This document shows positions 1 to 6,683 of a DNA stretch of 9,280 bases, piece by piece. How positions within the stretch are numbered: the stretch's first letter is position 1; every line of letters begins with the position of its first letter. Made by a program: the position numbers and the translations under genes. The stretch spans positions 1 through 9,280 of the forward strand of contig JAFAAX010000122.1 in the NCBI GenBank assembly GCA_023426345.1. Direction: 5' to 3'. A model generated the notes under the pieces. It was not told the origin of the DNA and did no database searches. It saw nothing but the letters and a program-made list of their open reading frames with translations. Source of the DNA: Actinomycetes bacterium (lineage in GTDB: Bacteria > Actinomycetota > Actinomycetes > Actinomycetales > Actinomycetaceae).

Positions 1-803
1 CCTCCTCGGGCGGGCGCCGTCGCCTCCTCCGGCCGGCGCGCCCGCGGGCCCGTGGTGGCGCCGTCCCCCCACCCCGCCCGGTCCAGGGAGGACGCGACGG
101 CCTCCACCAGCCGGTCGTGGTCGACCCGCCCGGCGACGGCGACGACCAGCGTGTCCGGCGCGTAGGTCGACCGGTAGTGCTCCCACACGTCGTCACGCCC
201 GACGGCGCGGATCGCCTCGGGCGTGCCGCCGACGGGCCGGCCCAGCGGGGTGTCCCCCATGACGGCCCTCGCGAACGCGTCGTGGACGACCTCCGTGGGG
301 CTGTCCTGCGCCATGGCCAGCTCGTCGAGGATGACGCCGCGCTCCAGGTCGAAGTCCGCGGCGTCCAGGCGCGAGGATGTCACCATGTCCGTCAGCACGT
401 CGACGGCCATCTCGAGGTCCTGGTCCATGACGCGCGCCCAGTAGTCGGTCGACTCCTTGCCCGTCTCGGCGTTCGACTCCCCGCCCACCGCGTCGAAGGC
501 GACGGCGATGTCCAGGGCGGTCCGGCGCGGCGTGCCTTTGAACAGCAGATGCTCGAGGAAGTGGGTGGAGCCGGCGTGCCTCGGCGTCTCGTCGCGCGAG
601 CCGACGGGCACCCACAGGCTCACTCCGACCGACCGCGTCGCGGGCACGTCCTGGCTGAGCACGCGGACCCCGCCGGGCAGCACGGTGCGGCGCACCCGCG
701 TGTCCCCGTCCTCGAAATCCATCGACGAGGGCGACCCCGCCGGTCCGACCGGCAGTTCGATGGGGGTCTGACCTTCCGGGTCCTGGTGCGGCAGCGACGT
801 CAC
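1..803 (-). CDS. M16 family zinc metallopeptidase (pitrilysin/insulinase-like), 3' part missing
   Basis: The first 267 codons are visible; the gene runs off the left edge. The protein has the inverted zinc motif HFLEH at residues 81-85, where H81 and H85 would bind zinc and E84 would be the catalytic base. A glutamate in VILDEL at residue 161, 76 residues after the second His, fits the third zinc ligand of M16 enzymes. The flanking blocks HAGSTHFLEHLLFKGT and NAETGKESTDYWARV align with the family core, and ERGVILDEL completes it. No signal peptide is seen, so it is probably cytoplasmic. I chose the GTG at 803 because GGAGGG lies 9 bases upstream (818-813) and the start overlaps the stop of the preceding gene as GTGA, which suggests translational coupling. 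An internal ATG at 722 would remove about 27 poorly conserved Pro/Ser-rich residues and is the alternative start. M16 peptidases are common just after pnp in actinobacteria; their physiological substrates are poorly defined. Confidence 0.93.
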   Translation of the reverse strand, partial: MTSLPHQDPEGQTPIELPVGPAGSPSSMDFEDGDTRVRRTVLPGGVRVLSQDVPATRSVGVSLWVPVGSRDETPRHAGSTHFLEHLLFKGTPRRTALDIAVAFDAVGGESNAETGKESTDYWARVMDQDLEMAVDVLTDMVTSSRLDAADFDLERGVILDELAMAQDSPTEVVHDAFARAVMGDTPLGRPVGGTPEAIRAVGRDDVWEHYRSTYAPDTLVVAVAGRVDHDRLVEAVASSLDRAGWGDGATTGPRARRPEEATAPARG

Positions 804-1471
804 GCCTGTCGGCCCTCCGTCGCGGTCGTTCCCTCCGGCGAGGCGGTCGGGGTCTGGGGGGCGGTCGTGGCCGCATCCTCACCGGACCACGCCGGACCGG
901 CGTCGATCCCCGCGGGGGCGTCGCCCTCGTCGAGGGAGTCGGGGACGGACGGAACCGCGGCGGGCGCGTCGGCTGCGGGAATCACGGGGGCGGGCGAGGG
1001 CTCCTGCTCGGCGGCCTCGGCGGCCTCCTTCTCCGTCTGCCTCTGCGCGCGGCGGACCTCCTTGGGGGCGCGCTGCTCGATGCCGCCCGTAAGCGCGATG
1101 AGCAGGGCGACGACGTAGGCCAGCGACATCACGCCGAAGAACCACGCCATCCAGCCGAAGCCGACCTCGACCCCGCCGGCGGCCGCGACGGGGTTCGCCA
1201 GGGCCGCGACGATCCCGCCGACCGCGCCGGCCGCCAGGGACCACGCGTAGAAACCGCGCGGGGACGTGTTGGCCAGGGCGCGCGCCAGCGCCATGACGGT
1301 GGCCACCAGCAGCGCCGGACAGGCGATGACGATGACGGTGCCCACCGTCATCGGAGCGATCCGCCCGGGGTCGGAGGCCGTGATCCCGCCGGTGACGCTC
1401 AGGATGAGCCAGGCCAGGGCATCGAGGAGGAACAGCGCCCCGAACAGGACGACATCGGTGAAGCGGCGCAT
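800..1471 (-). CDS. Hypothetical four-helix membrane protein with charged, Ala/Pro-rich C-terminal tail
   Basis: I do not recognise a family for this 223-residue protein. Four hydrophobic segments are visible at about residues 7-28, 40-65, 75-97 and 107-129, separated by very short loops. The N-terminus starts MRR, an Arg-containing loop (about 64-72) lies between helices 2 and 3, and a basic stretch (about 133-149) follows helix 4, so both ends are probably cytoplasmic. The last 75 residues are low-complexity: a Lys/Arg/Glu/Ala-rich segment, then Pro/Ala/Asp/Thr-rich sequence with no cysteine, and probably disordered. The ATG at 1471 has an excellent AGGAGG ribosome site (1484-1479, 7-base spacing). 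The stop overlaps the GTG start of the M16 peptidase by four bases, so the two are likely made together. The gene lies behind the hairpin that follows pnp and may begin a separate transcript. A role with the peptidase, such as anchoring or partnering, is only guilt by association. Confidence 0.85.
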   Translation of the reverse strand: MRRFTDVVLFGALFLLDALAWLILSVTGGITASDPGRIAPMTVGTVIVIACPALLVATVMALARALANTSPRGFYAWSLAAGAVGGIVAALANPVAAAGGVEVGFGWMAWFFGVMSLAYVVALLIALTGGIEQRAPKEVRRAQRQTEKEAAEAAEQEPSPAPVIPAADAPAAVPSVPDSLDEGDAPAGIDAGPAWSGEDAATTAPQTPTASPEGTTATEGRQA

Positions 1472-1535
1472 GGACGGACCTCCTGGGAACGGACGTGCGG
1501 ACGGGGCGGGCCCGCCGAGGGGCGGAGCCCGTTGG

Positions 1536-1541
1536 CAGTCT
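1536..1541 (-). promoter_or_regulatory. Candidate -10 element (TAGACT) for the membrane protein/M16 pair
   Basis: In the 153-base gap after pnp, the minus strand reads TAGACT, which fits the actinobacterial TANNNT -10 pattern and lies about 65 bases before the membrane-protein start. No convincing TTGACA-like -35 is found at the right distance. The position behind a strong hairpin makes a promoter plausible, but the motif alone is weak. Confidence 0.25.
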
Positions 1542-1567
1542 AGGCGATCGCACCCGTCCGCATGCGG

Positions 1568-1601
1568 AACGGGCCCGCAGCCATCCGGCTGCGGGCCCGT
1601 T
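1568..1601 (-). terminator. Perfect 15-bp hairpin after pnp, probable terminator
   Basis: The arms at 1568-1582 and 1587-1601 are perfect inverted repeats enclosing the four-base loop ATCC on the plus strand. The hairpin begins 23 bases after the pnp stop. There is no T-tract on either side, which is usual for GC-rich actinobacterial terminators. It could also act as a 3' stabiliser of the pnp mRNA. It likely separates the translation/RNA-decay genes from the membrane protein/M16 pair. Confidence 0.7.
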
Positions 1602-1624
1602 GCGTGCTGCGTGCTGTCAGTCGC

Positions 1625-3976
1625 TCACTCCTCGGAGGCGCCGTCCGCCGGGGACTCGCCCTCGTCGTCGCGGTTCCTGCGCGAGCGGGTGCGGGGGCGA
1701 CGCTCGCGGCGCTCGCCCCGCTCCGAGCGGTCGCGGTGCTCGCGACCGCCCTCATGGGACTCCTCGGCCTCGCCCGCGTCCCCCTCGATGACGGCGTGCA
1801 GGCTGAGCTTGCCGCGGTCGCCGATCTCGGCGATCTCGACCTCGACCTGCTGGCCGACCTGGAGGACCTCGTCCACGGAGTCGATGCGCTTGCCGCCCAC
1901 CAGGCGGCGCACCTGCGAGATGTGGAGCAGGCCGTCCTTGCCGGGCGTCAGCGAGACGAACGCCCCGAACGAGGTCGTCTTGACGACGGTGCCGACGAAG
2001 CGCTCGCCGACCTCGGGCATCTGCGGGTTCGCGATCTGGTTGACCATCGCCCGGGCCGCCTCGGCGGCCTCCCCGGTGGTCGCCCCGATGTAGACGGTGC
2101 CGTCGTCCTCGATGGTGAGGTCCGCGCCCGTGTCCTCCTGGATCTGGTTGATCATCTTGCCCTTCGGGCCGATGACCTCGCCGATCTTGTCCACAGGGAC
2201 CTGGACGGTGATGATGCGCGGCGCGGTCGGCGACATCTCGTCGGGGCCGTCGATCGCCTGGTTGATGAGGTCCAGGATCGCCAGGCGGGCGTCGCGGGCC
2301 TGGCCCAGGGCGCCGCGCAGGACATCGGAGTCGATGCCGTCGAGCTTCGTGTCCAGCTGGAGGGCGGTGATGAAGTCCTTGGTGCCCGCGACCTTGAAGT
2401 CCATGTCGCCGAAGCCGTCCTCGGCGCCCAGGATGTCGGTGAGGGTGACGGCCTTCTTCTGCCCGTCGACCTCGCCGGTCATCAGGCCCATCGCGATGCC
2501 CGCGACCGGGGCGTGCAACGGCACGCCGGCCTGGAGCAGCGACAGCGTCGAGGCGCACACGGAGCCCATCGAGGACGAGCCGTTGGAGCCCATCGTCTCC
2601 GAGACCTGGCGGATCGCGTAGGGGAAGTCCTCCCGCGACGGCAGGACCGGCTTGATCGCGCGCTCGGCCAGGTCGCCGTGGCCGATCTCGCGGCGCTTCG
2701 GGGAGCCGACACGCCCCGTCTCGCCGGTGGAGAAGGGCGGGAAGTTGTACTGGTGCATGTAGCGCTTGTGCGTCACCGGGGACAGGTTGTCCAGCTGCTG
2801 CTCCATGCGCAGCATGGCCAGCGTGGTGACGCCCAGGATCTGGGTCTCCCCGCGCTGGAACAGCGCCGATCCGTGCACCCGGGGCACGACCTCGACCTCC
2901 GCGGACAGCGACCGGATCTGGGTGGGCGTGCGCCCGTCCATGCGGACGCCGTCGCGCAGCGTGCGCGTGCGGATCGTCTGCTTCTCCAGGGACCGGAAGG
3001 CCGCCTTGAATGCGGCCTCGTCCTCGGGACGGTCGGCGAGCAGGGCGGCGAGCATATCCGCCTTGACGGCGTCCACGGCCTCGTCGCGAGCCAGCTTGCC
3101 GTCGGTGAGCAGCGCCTGGGCGAGCTTCTCAGACGCCCAGGACTCGACCAGGCCGTACTGCTCGTCGGTGTAGTCGAGGAAGAGCGGGAAGTCCGCGGTC
3201 TCCTTCGAGGCCGTCGACGCCACCTGGATCTGGGCCTCGCACAGCGCCTTGATGAAGGGCTTGGCGGCCTCCAGGCCGTCGGCCACGACATCCTCGGTCG
3301 GGGCGGTGGCGCCCTGGGCGATGAGGTCCCACTCGTTCTCGCCGCCGCCGGCCTCGACCATCATGATCGCGACGTCCTCGGAGCCGTCCTCCAGCGCGAC
3401 GATGCGGCCCGCGACCGTGATGTTGAAGACGGAGCGCTCCATCTCCGACCACCGCGGGAACGCGACCCACTGGCCGTCGATGAGGGCCAGGCGGGCGCCG
3501 CCGATGGGCCCGGTGAAGGGCAGGCCGGCGATCTGGGTGGACATCGAAGCGGCATTGATCGCCAGGACGTCGTAGGGGTCGTCCGGGTGGACCGCCAGGA
3601 CGGTCTCGACCACCTGGACCTCGTTGCGCAGGCCCTTGACGAAGCCGGGGCGCAAGGGGCGGTCGATGAGTCGGGCGGCCAGGATGGCCTCCGTGCCCGG
3701 GCGTCCCTCGCGGCGGAAGAACGATCCGGGGATGCGTCCGGCGGCGTAGGCGCGCTCCTCGACGTCGACGGTGAGGGGGAAGAAGTCGAACTGCTCCTTG
3801 GGGTGCTTGCCGACCGTCGTGGCCGACAGCACCATGGTCTCGTCGTCCAGGTAGGCGACCGCGGAGCCCGCGGCCTGCTGGGCCAGTCGTCCGGTCTCGA
3901 AGCGCACGGTGCGCGTGCCGAACCGACCGTTGTCGATCGTCGCCTCCGCGGCGACGATGTCAGGGCCTTCCATCAT
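1625..3976 (-). CDS. pnp: Polyribonucleotide nucleotidyltransferase (PNPase)
   Basis: This 783-residue protein degrades RNA 3' to 5' by phosphorolysis and can run in reverse to add nucleotides; it works as a cytoplasmic trimer. Two RNase PH-like halves are visible. The first carries the FFRRE RNA-binding motif at 86-90. The second carries GETGRVGSPKRREIGHG (418-434), the phosphate-site block SNGSSSMGSVC (464-474), and the metal-binding region GAEDGFGDMDFKVAGT (517-532) with D520 and D526 as likely ligands. A helical domain links the halves (about 230-330). A KH domain follows at about 587-645 with its GPKG loop at 603-606, then an S1 domain at about 655-730. The last 45 or so residues are an Arg/Glu-rich low-complexity tail. 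I chose the first of two tandem ATGs because AAGGAG (3993-3988) stands 11 bases from it and 14 from the second. It follows rpsO, as in most bacteria. Confidence 0.99.
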   Translation of the reverse strand: MMEGPDIVAAEATIDNGRFGTRTVRFETGRLAQQAAGSAVAYLDDETMVLSATTVGKHPKEQFDFFPLTVDVEERAYAAGRIPGSFFRREGRPGTEAILAARLIDRPLRPGFVKGLRNEVQVVETVLAVHPDDPYDVLAINAASMSTQIAGLPFTGPIGGARLALIDGQWVAFPRWSEMERSVFNITVAGRIVALEDGSEDVAIMMVEAGGGENEWDLIAQGATAPTEDVVADGLEAAKPFIKALCEAQIQVASTASKETADFPLFLDYTDEQYGLVESWASEKLAQALLTDGKLARDEAVDAVKADMLAALLADRPEDEAAFKAAFRSLEKQTIRTRTLRDGVRMDGRTPTQIRSLSAEVEVVPRVHGSALFQRGETQILGVTTLAMLRMEQQLDNLSPVTHKRYMHQYNFPPFSTGETGRVGSPKRREIGHGDLAERAIKPVLPSREDFPYAIRQVSETMGSNGSSSMGSVCASTLSLLQAGVPLHAPVAGIAMGLMTGEVDGQKKAVTLTDILGAEDGFGDMDFKVAGTKDFITALQLDTKLDGIDSDVLRGALGQARDARLAILDLINQAIDGPDEMSPTAPRIITVQVPVDKIGEVIGPKGKMINQIQEDTGADLTIEDDGTVYIGATTGEAAEAARAMVNQIANPQMPEVGERFVGTVVKTTSFGAFVSLTPGKDGLLHISQVRRLVGGKRIDSVDEVLQVGQQVEVEIAEIGDRGKLSLHAVIEGDAGEAEESHEGGREHRDRSERGERRERRPRTRSRRNRDDEGESPADGASEE

Positions 3977-4026
3977 GGGATGTGTTTCTCCTTGGAGAGG
4001 GGGTGTGGATGCCCGTCCGGAGTCGG

Positions 4027-4079
4027 CCTTCGATCGAAGCCCACGGCATGCGGTGCGGGGACCCGTCCGGGTCCGTGGG
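4027..4079 (-). promoter_or_regulatory. Structured pnp leader (two further hairpins)
   Basis: Upstream of pnp the minus strand can fold CCCACGG (4079-4073) with CCGTGGG (4046-4040). Inside lies a perfect 6-bp hairpin, GGACCC/GGGTCC around a GGAC loop (4074-4059), which shares two bases with the outer stem and so partly competes with it. Right after comes the 12-bp palindrome CTTCGATCGAAG (4039-4028). In E. coli and Streptomyces, RNase III cleavage in the rpsO-pnp region is known to control pnp expression; that this leader works the same way is inference. Confidence 0.4.
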
Positions 4080-4119
4080 CCACTGTCGAAAACCGCGCAG
4101 CCGGTGCGGGGTGTCGCGA

Positions 4120-4153
4120 GCGGGCGGGGCGGTCGTTGCGGCCCCGCGCCCGC
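4120..4153 (-). repeat. GC-rich stem-loop in the rpsO-pnp spacer
   Basis: The arm at 4120-4130 pairs with 4141-4153 as 6 bp plus 5 bp, with a two-base bulge at 4146-4147 and a ten-base loop. It directly follows the rpsO hairpin and precedes the pnp leader structures. It could be a second terminator element or an RNase III target; the sequence does not decide between them. Confidence 0.45.
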
Positions 4154-4160
4154 TGTGGAA

Positions 4161-4190
4161 CCGGCCCGGATCCGCAGGGAGCCGGGCCGG
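4161..4190 (-). terminator. Strong hairpin just after rpsO, terminator or processing site
   Basis: A perfect 9-bp stem (4161-4169 with 4182-4190), one A.G mismatch and three more pairs close on the tetraloop GCAG (4174-4177). It begins six bases after the rpsO stop. There is no T-tract. Because pnp follows in the same direction, partial termination or RNA processing is as likely as full termination. Confidence 0.55.
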
Positions 4191-4196
4191 GCGTGT

Positions 4197-4466
4197 TCAG
4201 CGACGCAGGCCGAGACGCTCGATCAGCGAGCGGTACCGCTCGATGTCGATGTCCGCCAGGTAGCCGAGGAGGCGCCGACGGCGCCCGACCAGCAGCATCA
4301 GCCCACGGCGCGAGTGATGATCGTGCGGGTGGGACTTGAAGTGCTCGGTGAGGTCCTTGATGCGCTGCGTGAGCAGTGCGATCTGGACCTCCGGGGAGCC
4401 GGTGTCGCCCTCGTGGGTCGCGTACTCGGCGATGATCTGGTCCTTGACGTCCTTGGTCAGCGGCAC
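4197..4466 (-). CDS. rpsO: 30S ribosomal protein S15
   Basis: S15 binds the central domain of 16S rRNA early in 30S assembly and contributes to a bridge with the 50S subunit. The 89 residues match the usual family length exactly. Visible family signatures are GDTGSPEVQ at 20-28, and HPHDHHSRRGL at 46-56, the conserved rRNA-contacting loop. After it come a basic GRRRRLLGYL stretch (61-70) and the C-terminal helix. I chose the GTG at 4466: a full AAGGAG site lies five bases upstream (4477-4472) and the protein then begins VPLTKDVK, matching the family. The reading frame stays open to a further GTG at 4499, but that would add 11 unconserved residues and swallow the ribosome site. It is followed by a strong hairpin and then pnp. 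Confidence 0.98.
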   Translation of the reverse strand: MPLTKDVKDQIIAEYATHEGDTGSPEVQIALLTQRIKDLTEHFKSHPHDHHSRRGLMLLVGRRRRLLGYLADIDIERYRSLIERLGLRR

Positions 4467-4471
4467 GAAAG

Positions 4472-4551
4472 CTCCTTGTTGTCTCGCTGCGCGGAGCACC
4501 GGGGCTGTCCCCGGGCATGACTGGTCCGCGGCCGATCGAACGGCGCGTCAA
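4472..4551 (-). promoter_or_regulatory. rpsO leader: possible -35, two nested stems and ribosome site
   Basis: Reading toward rpsO, the minus strand has TTGACG (4551-4546), a good -35 match without a clear -10 after it. An overlapping TGCTAGCCT (4559-4551) resembles an extended -10, so the exact promoter is unclear. Next, CGCGGA (4530-4525) can pair with TCCGCG (4495-4490), enclosing a perfect 6-bp stem CCGGGG/CCCCGG with an ACAG loop (4514-4499). The AAGGAG site (4477-4472) follows 12 bases after the outer stem. S15 is known to repress its own mRNA through leader structures in several bacterial phyla; assigning that role here is inference. Confidence 0.4.
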
Positions 4552-4561
4552 GGCTAGCACG

Positions 4562-4581
4562 GGCCCACCCGCGGGCGGGCC
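4562..4581 (-). terminator. Short GC-rich hairpin between ribF and rpsO
   Basis: The arms 4562-4569 and 4574-4581 can form about eight pairs, one of them G.U in the minus-strand RNA, around a four-base loop. It lies about 110 bases after the ribF stop and just before the putative rpsO promoter, so it may end the infB-ribF transcript. It has no T-tract, and such hairpins arise easily in this base composition. Confidence 0.3.
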
Positions 4582-4661
4582 GGGCGCGGGCCGCCCCACA
4601 GGACGCGCCCCGTGAGATCCGGCACTCCCCCGTCCGACCCGGCCCGGGGCGCAGCGGGCGT

Positions 4662-4678
4662 CCTCGTCGATCGACGGG
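4662..4678 (-). repeat. 17-nt palindromic repeat, copy after ribF
   Basis: The sequence CCTCGTCGATCGACGGG (plus strand) is identical to 7278-7294. Its core CGTCGATCGACG is a perfect 12-bp palindrome that can form a four-pair stem around GATC, extended by two more pairs past a bulged A. It lies 12 bases downstream of the ribF stop. Confidence 0.6.
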
Positions 4679-4690
4679 CCCGTGGGGCGG

Positions 4691-5680
4691 CTACCGCGCC
4701 GTCACCGCCGAGGGGTCCACCCGGCCCGAGACGGCCACTCCCAGCACCGAGGCCGTCTGCCGGAGGTCGTCGTCCATCTGGTCCTGGAGCTGGCCGACCG
4801 AATCGAAGGAGAGCATCGGGCGGATGTGCTCGACGAAGTGGATGGAGATCGTCTCCCCGTACAGGTCGAGGTCCGCGCGTCCCAGCACGTGGGCCTCGAC
4901 GGTGCGCCTGCGCCCGTCGAACTGGGGGTTCGTGCCCACCGAGATCGACGCGGGCAGGAACTCGCGGGCCGTCGTGCCGGGGACCTCGCGGACCAGCCAG
5001 CCGGCGTACACGCCGTCGGCGGGCACGACGCCCTCGATGCCCTCCCCCAGGTTGGCGGTGGGGAAGCCCAGCTGCCGCCCGCGCTGGAACCCGTGCTCGA
5101 CGACTCCGCGGATGCGGTGGAGCCGCCCGAGGACCCGAGCGGCCCCCGCGACGTCCCCCTGGGCGAGCAGCTCGCGCACCCACGACGACGACCACCGGCG
5201 CCCCGTCTCGTCCTGGATGTCGGCGACGACCACCACGTCGAACCCCTGGTGGCGCCCGATCTCCCGGAGCGTGTCGACGTCGCCCGCGTTGCGCCGCCCG
5301 AAGCGGAAGTCCTCTCCGACCACGACCTCGACGGCGCCCAGGCGCTCGACGAGGTACTGGACGACGAACTCCTCCGGCTCCAGCGTGTACACGGAGGCGT
5401 CGTAGTGGATGACCAGCGTCGCGTCCAGACCGGCGCCCGCCATCGCGTCGAGGCGGTCCCCGAGCGGGCTGATGAGCTGGAGGCCGCGCTCCGGGCGGTG
5501 CACCTGCGTGGGGTGGGGGTCGAACGTGCAGGCGACCGCGTCGACGCCCTTGCGCCGGGCGTGCTCGACGCACGTCCCGATGACGCGCCGATGCCCGCGG
5601 TGCATCCCGTCGAAATTGCCGATTGTCACGACCGAGCGCTCGTCGCCGGGCACCTGGTCGAGCTCCGTCCAGATCTTCAC
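4691..5680 (-). CDS. ribF: Bifunctional riboflavin kinase / FAD synthetase
   Basis: The 329-residue protein phosphorylates riboflavin to FMN and adenylates FMN to FAD in the cytoplasm. The N-terminal nucleotidyltransferase domain shows GNFDGMHRGH at 21-30 and TFDPHP at 52-57. Its end is marked by WSSSWVRELLAQGDV (163-177), the counterpart of the family's SSTxIR block with Ser in the Thr position. The C-terminal riboflavin kinase domain starts near residue 186 and shows GRQLGFPTANL (201-211), with the PTAN metal/nucleotide-binding motif, GVYAG (223-227), SVGTNPQFDG (247-256) and the conserved VEAHVL (261-266). Length is normal for RibF. The start is GTG with a modest AAAGGGA site upstream. It follows truB after 39 bases, so it is very likely cotranscribed; that gap is too short for an FMN riboswitch. 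The stop is TAG. Confidence 0.98.
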   Translation of the reverse strand: MKIWTELDQVPGDERSVVTIGNFDGMHRGHRRVIGTCVEHARRKGVDAVACTFDPHPTQVHRPERGLQLISPLGDRLDAMAGAGLDATLVIHYDASVYTLEPEEFVVQYLVERLGAVEVVVGEDFRFGRRNAGDVDTLREIGRHQGFDVVVVADIQDETGRRWSSSWVRELLAQGDVAGAARVLGRLHRIRGVVEHGFQRGRQLGFPTANLGEGIEGVVPADGVYAGWLVREVPGTTAREFLPASISVGTNPQFDGRRRTVEAHVLGRADLDLYGETISIHFVEHIRPMLSFDSVGQLQDQMDDDLRQTASVLGVAVSGRVDPSAVTAR

Positions 5681-5719
5681 GCGCCTGTCCCTTTCCGCTG
5701 TGTCGTCGCGCGGGCCCGG

Positions 5720-6682
5720 TCAGAAGACCAGGACCGTGCGCACGTCGTCGCCCTCGATCCGGGCCAGCCCCAGCACCGTCGCGCCGTCGGGGGCCAGCAC
5801 GCCGAGCGGTCCCTCCCCCGCCGCGTCGCGCAGCGCCCGCAGATCCGCGCCCGCGCGCCGCGGCGCCTGCCCGTGGGAGAAGCGCACGGCCTCCTCCTCG
5901 TCCAGCGCCAGGCCGGGGAACATCGCGCGGACGGCGTCGTCGAGCCCGATGAGCGGAAGGGGGCGGCCCGCCTCGATCCGCGCGGAGAGCTCGGCGAGGG
6001 TCTCGGCGTCGCCGAGGGTGAAGGAGCCGACCTCGGTGCGCCGCAGGCGCGTGAGATGGGCGCCGACGCCCAGGGCGCTCCCGATGTCGCGGGCCAGCGC
6101 CCGCACGTAGGTCCCCGAGGAGCACTCGACGTGGAGGTCGACGTCCGTCACCGTCACCGGGCGCGCGTCCGGCGCGACCGTCTCCTCGCGGGGGAAGCCC
6201 ACGACGTCCAGGCGCTCGACGTGGACGGCCCGGGCGGGGATCTCGACCGTGCGGCCCTCGCGGACCAGGGCGTAGGCCCGGCGCCCGTCCAGCTTGATCG
6301 CGGAGACGCTGGAGGGGACCTGCTCGATGTCCCCGCGCAGGGGGGCGATCGCCGCCTCCAGCTCCTCGTCGGAGAGGTCCGCGCAGCCGTCCAGCGCGAC
6401 GGTCTCCCCCTCGGCGTCGTCCGTGGTGGTCGACTGGCCCAGCCGCATCGTCGCCTCGTAGGTCTTCGTGTCCAGGGCGAGCCAGGTGAGCAGCCGCGTG
6501 GCCTTCCCGATCCCGAGGACCAGGACGCCCGTGGCCATCGGGTCCAGGGTGCCGGCGTGGCCCACCTTGCGGGTGCGCGCGAGCCGACGGACGCGCGCCA
6601 CCACGTCGTGGCTGGTGAGGCCCGCGTCCTTGTCGACGATGAGCAGTCCCGGCTCGTCCGGGCGCTGATCCCCCGCGCTCAT
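5720..6682 (-). CDS. truB: tRNA pseudouridine(55) synthase
   Basis: TruB converts uridine 55 in the T-loop of most tRNAs to pseudouridine and also has tRNA-chaperone activity in E. coli. The 320-residue protein carries the catalytic block KVGHAGTLDPMATGVL (39-54) with nucleophile D47. Other family landmarks are KTYEA (73-77), whose Tyr stacks in the active site, VPSSVSAIKLDG (122-133) and SSGTYVRALARDIG (188-201). Residues after about 245 form the C-terminal domain expected of actinobacterial TruB. The ATG lies one base after the rbfA stop with only a poor ribosome site, which points to translational coupling with rbfA. Confidence 0.98.
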   Translation of the reverse strand: MSAGDQRPDEPGLLIVDKDAGLTSHDVVARVRRLARTRKVGHAGTLDPMATGVLVLGIGKATRLLTWLALDTKTYEATMRLGQSTTTDDAEGETVALDGCADLSDEELEAAIAPLRGDIEQVPSSVSAIKLDGRRAYALVREGRTVEIPARAVHVERLDVVGFPREETVAPDARPVTVTDVDLHVECSSGTYVRALARDIGSALGVGAHLTRLRRTEVGSFTLGDAETLAELSARIEAGRPLPLIGLDDAVRAMFPGLALDEEEAVRFSHGQAPRRAGADLRALRDAAGEGPLGVLAPDGATVLGLARIEGDDVRTVLVF

Positions 6683-6683
6683 C

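Noticed and set aside
1544..1551. GCGATCGC octamer (HIP1-like)
   Set aside because: This is one intergenic copy; CGATCG occurs often here, inside genes too, so it carries no clear signal.
1562..4339. 925-residue open frame on the plus strand opposite pnp
   Set aside because: It mirrors pnp, rpsO and their spacer in a GC-rich genome where the antisense frame lacks stops. Its protein is Asp/Arg/Leu/Val-rich with no recognisable domain, while the minus strand encodes an unmistakable PNPase.
5681..5719. FMN riboswitch upstream of ribF
   Set aside because: The truB-ribF gap is only 39 bases, far too short for the FMN aptamer, and no conserved aptamer sequence is visible.
4554..6125. 523-residue minus-strand frame overlapping ribF and truB
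   Set aside because: It is a frame-shifted, Arg/Gly/Pro-rich reading of two well-supported genes and has no family features.
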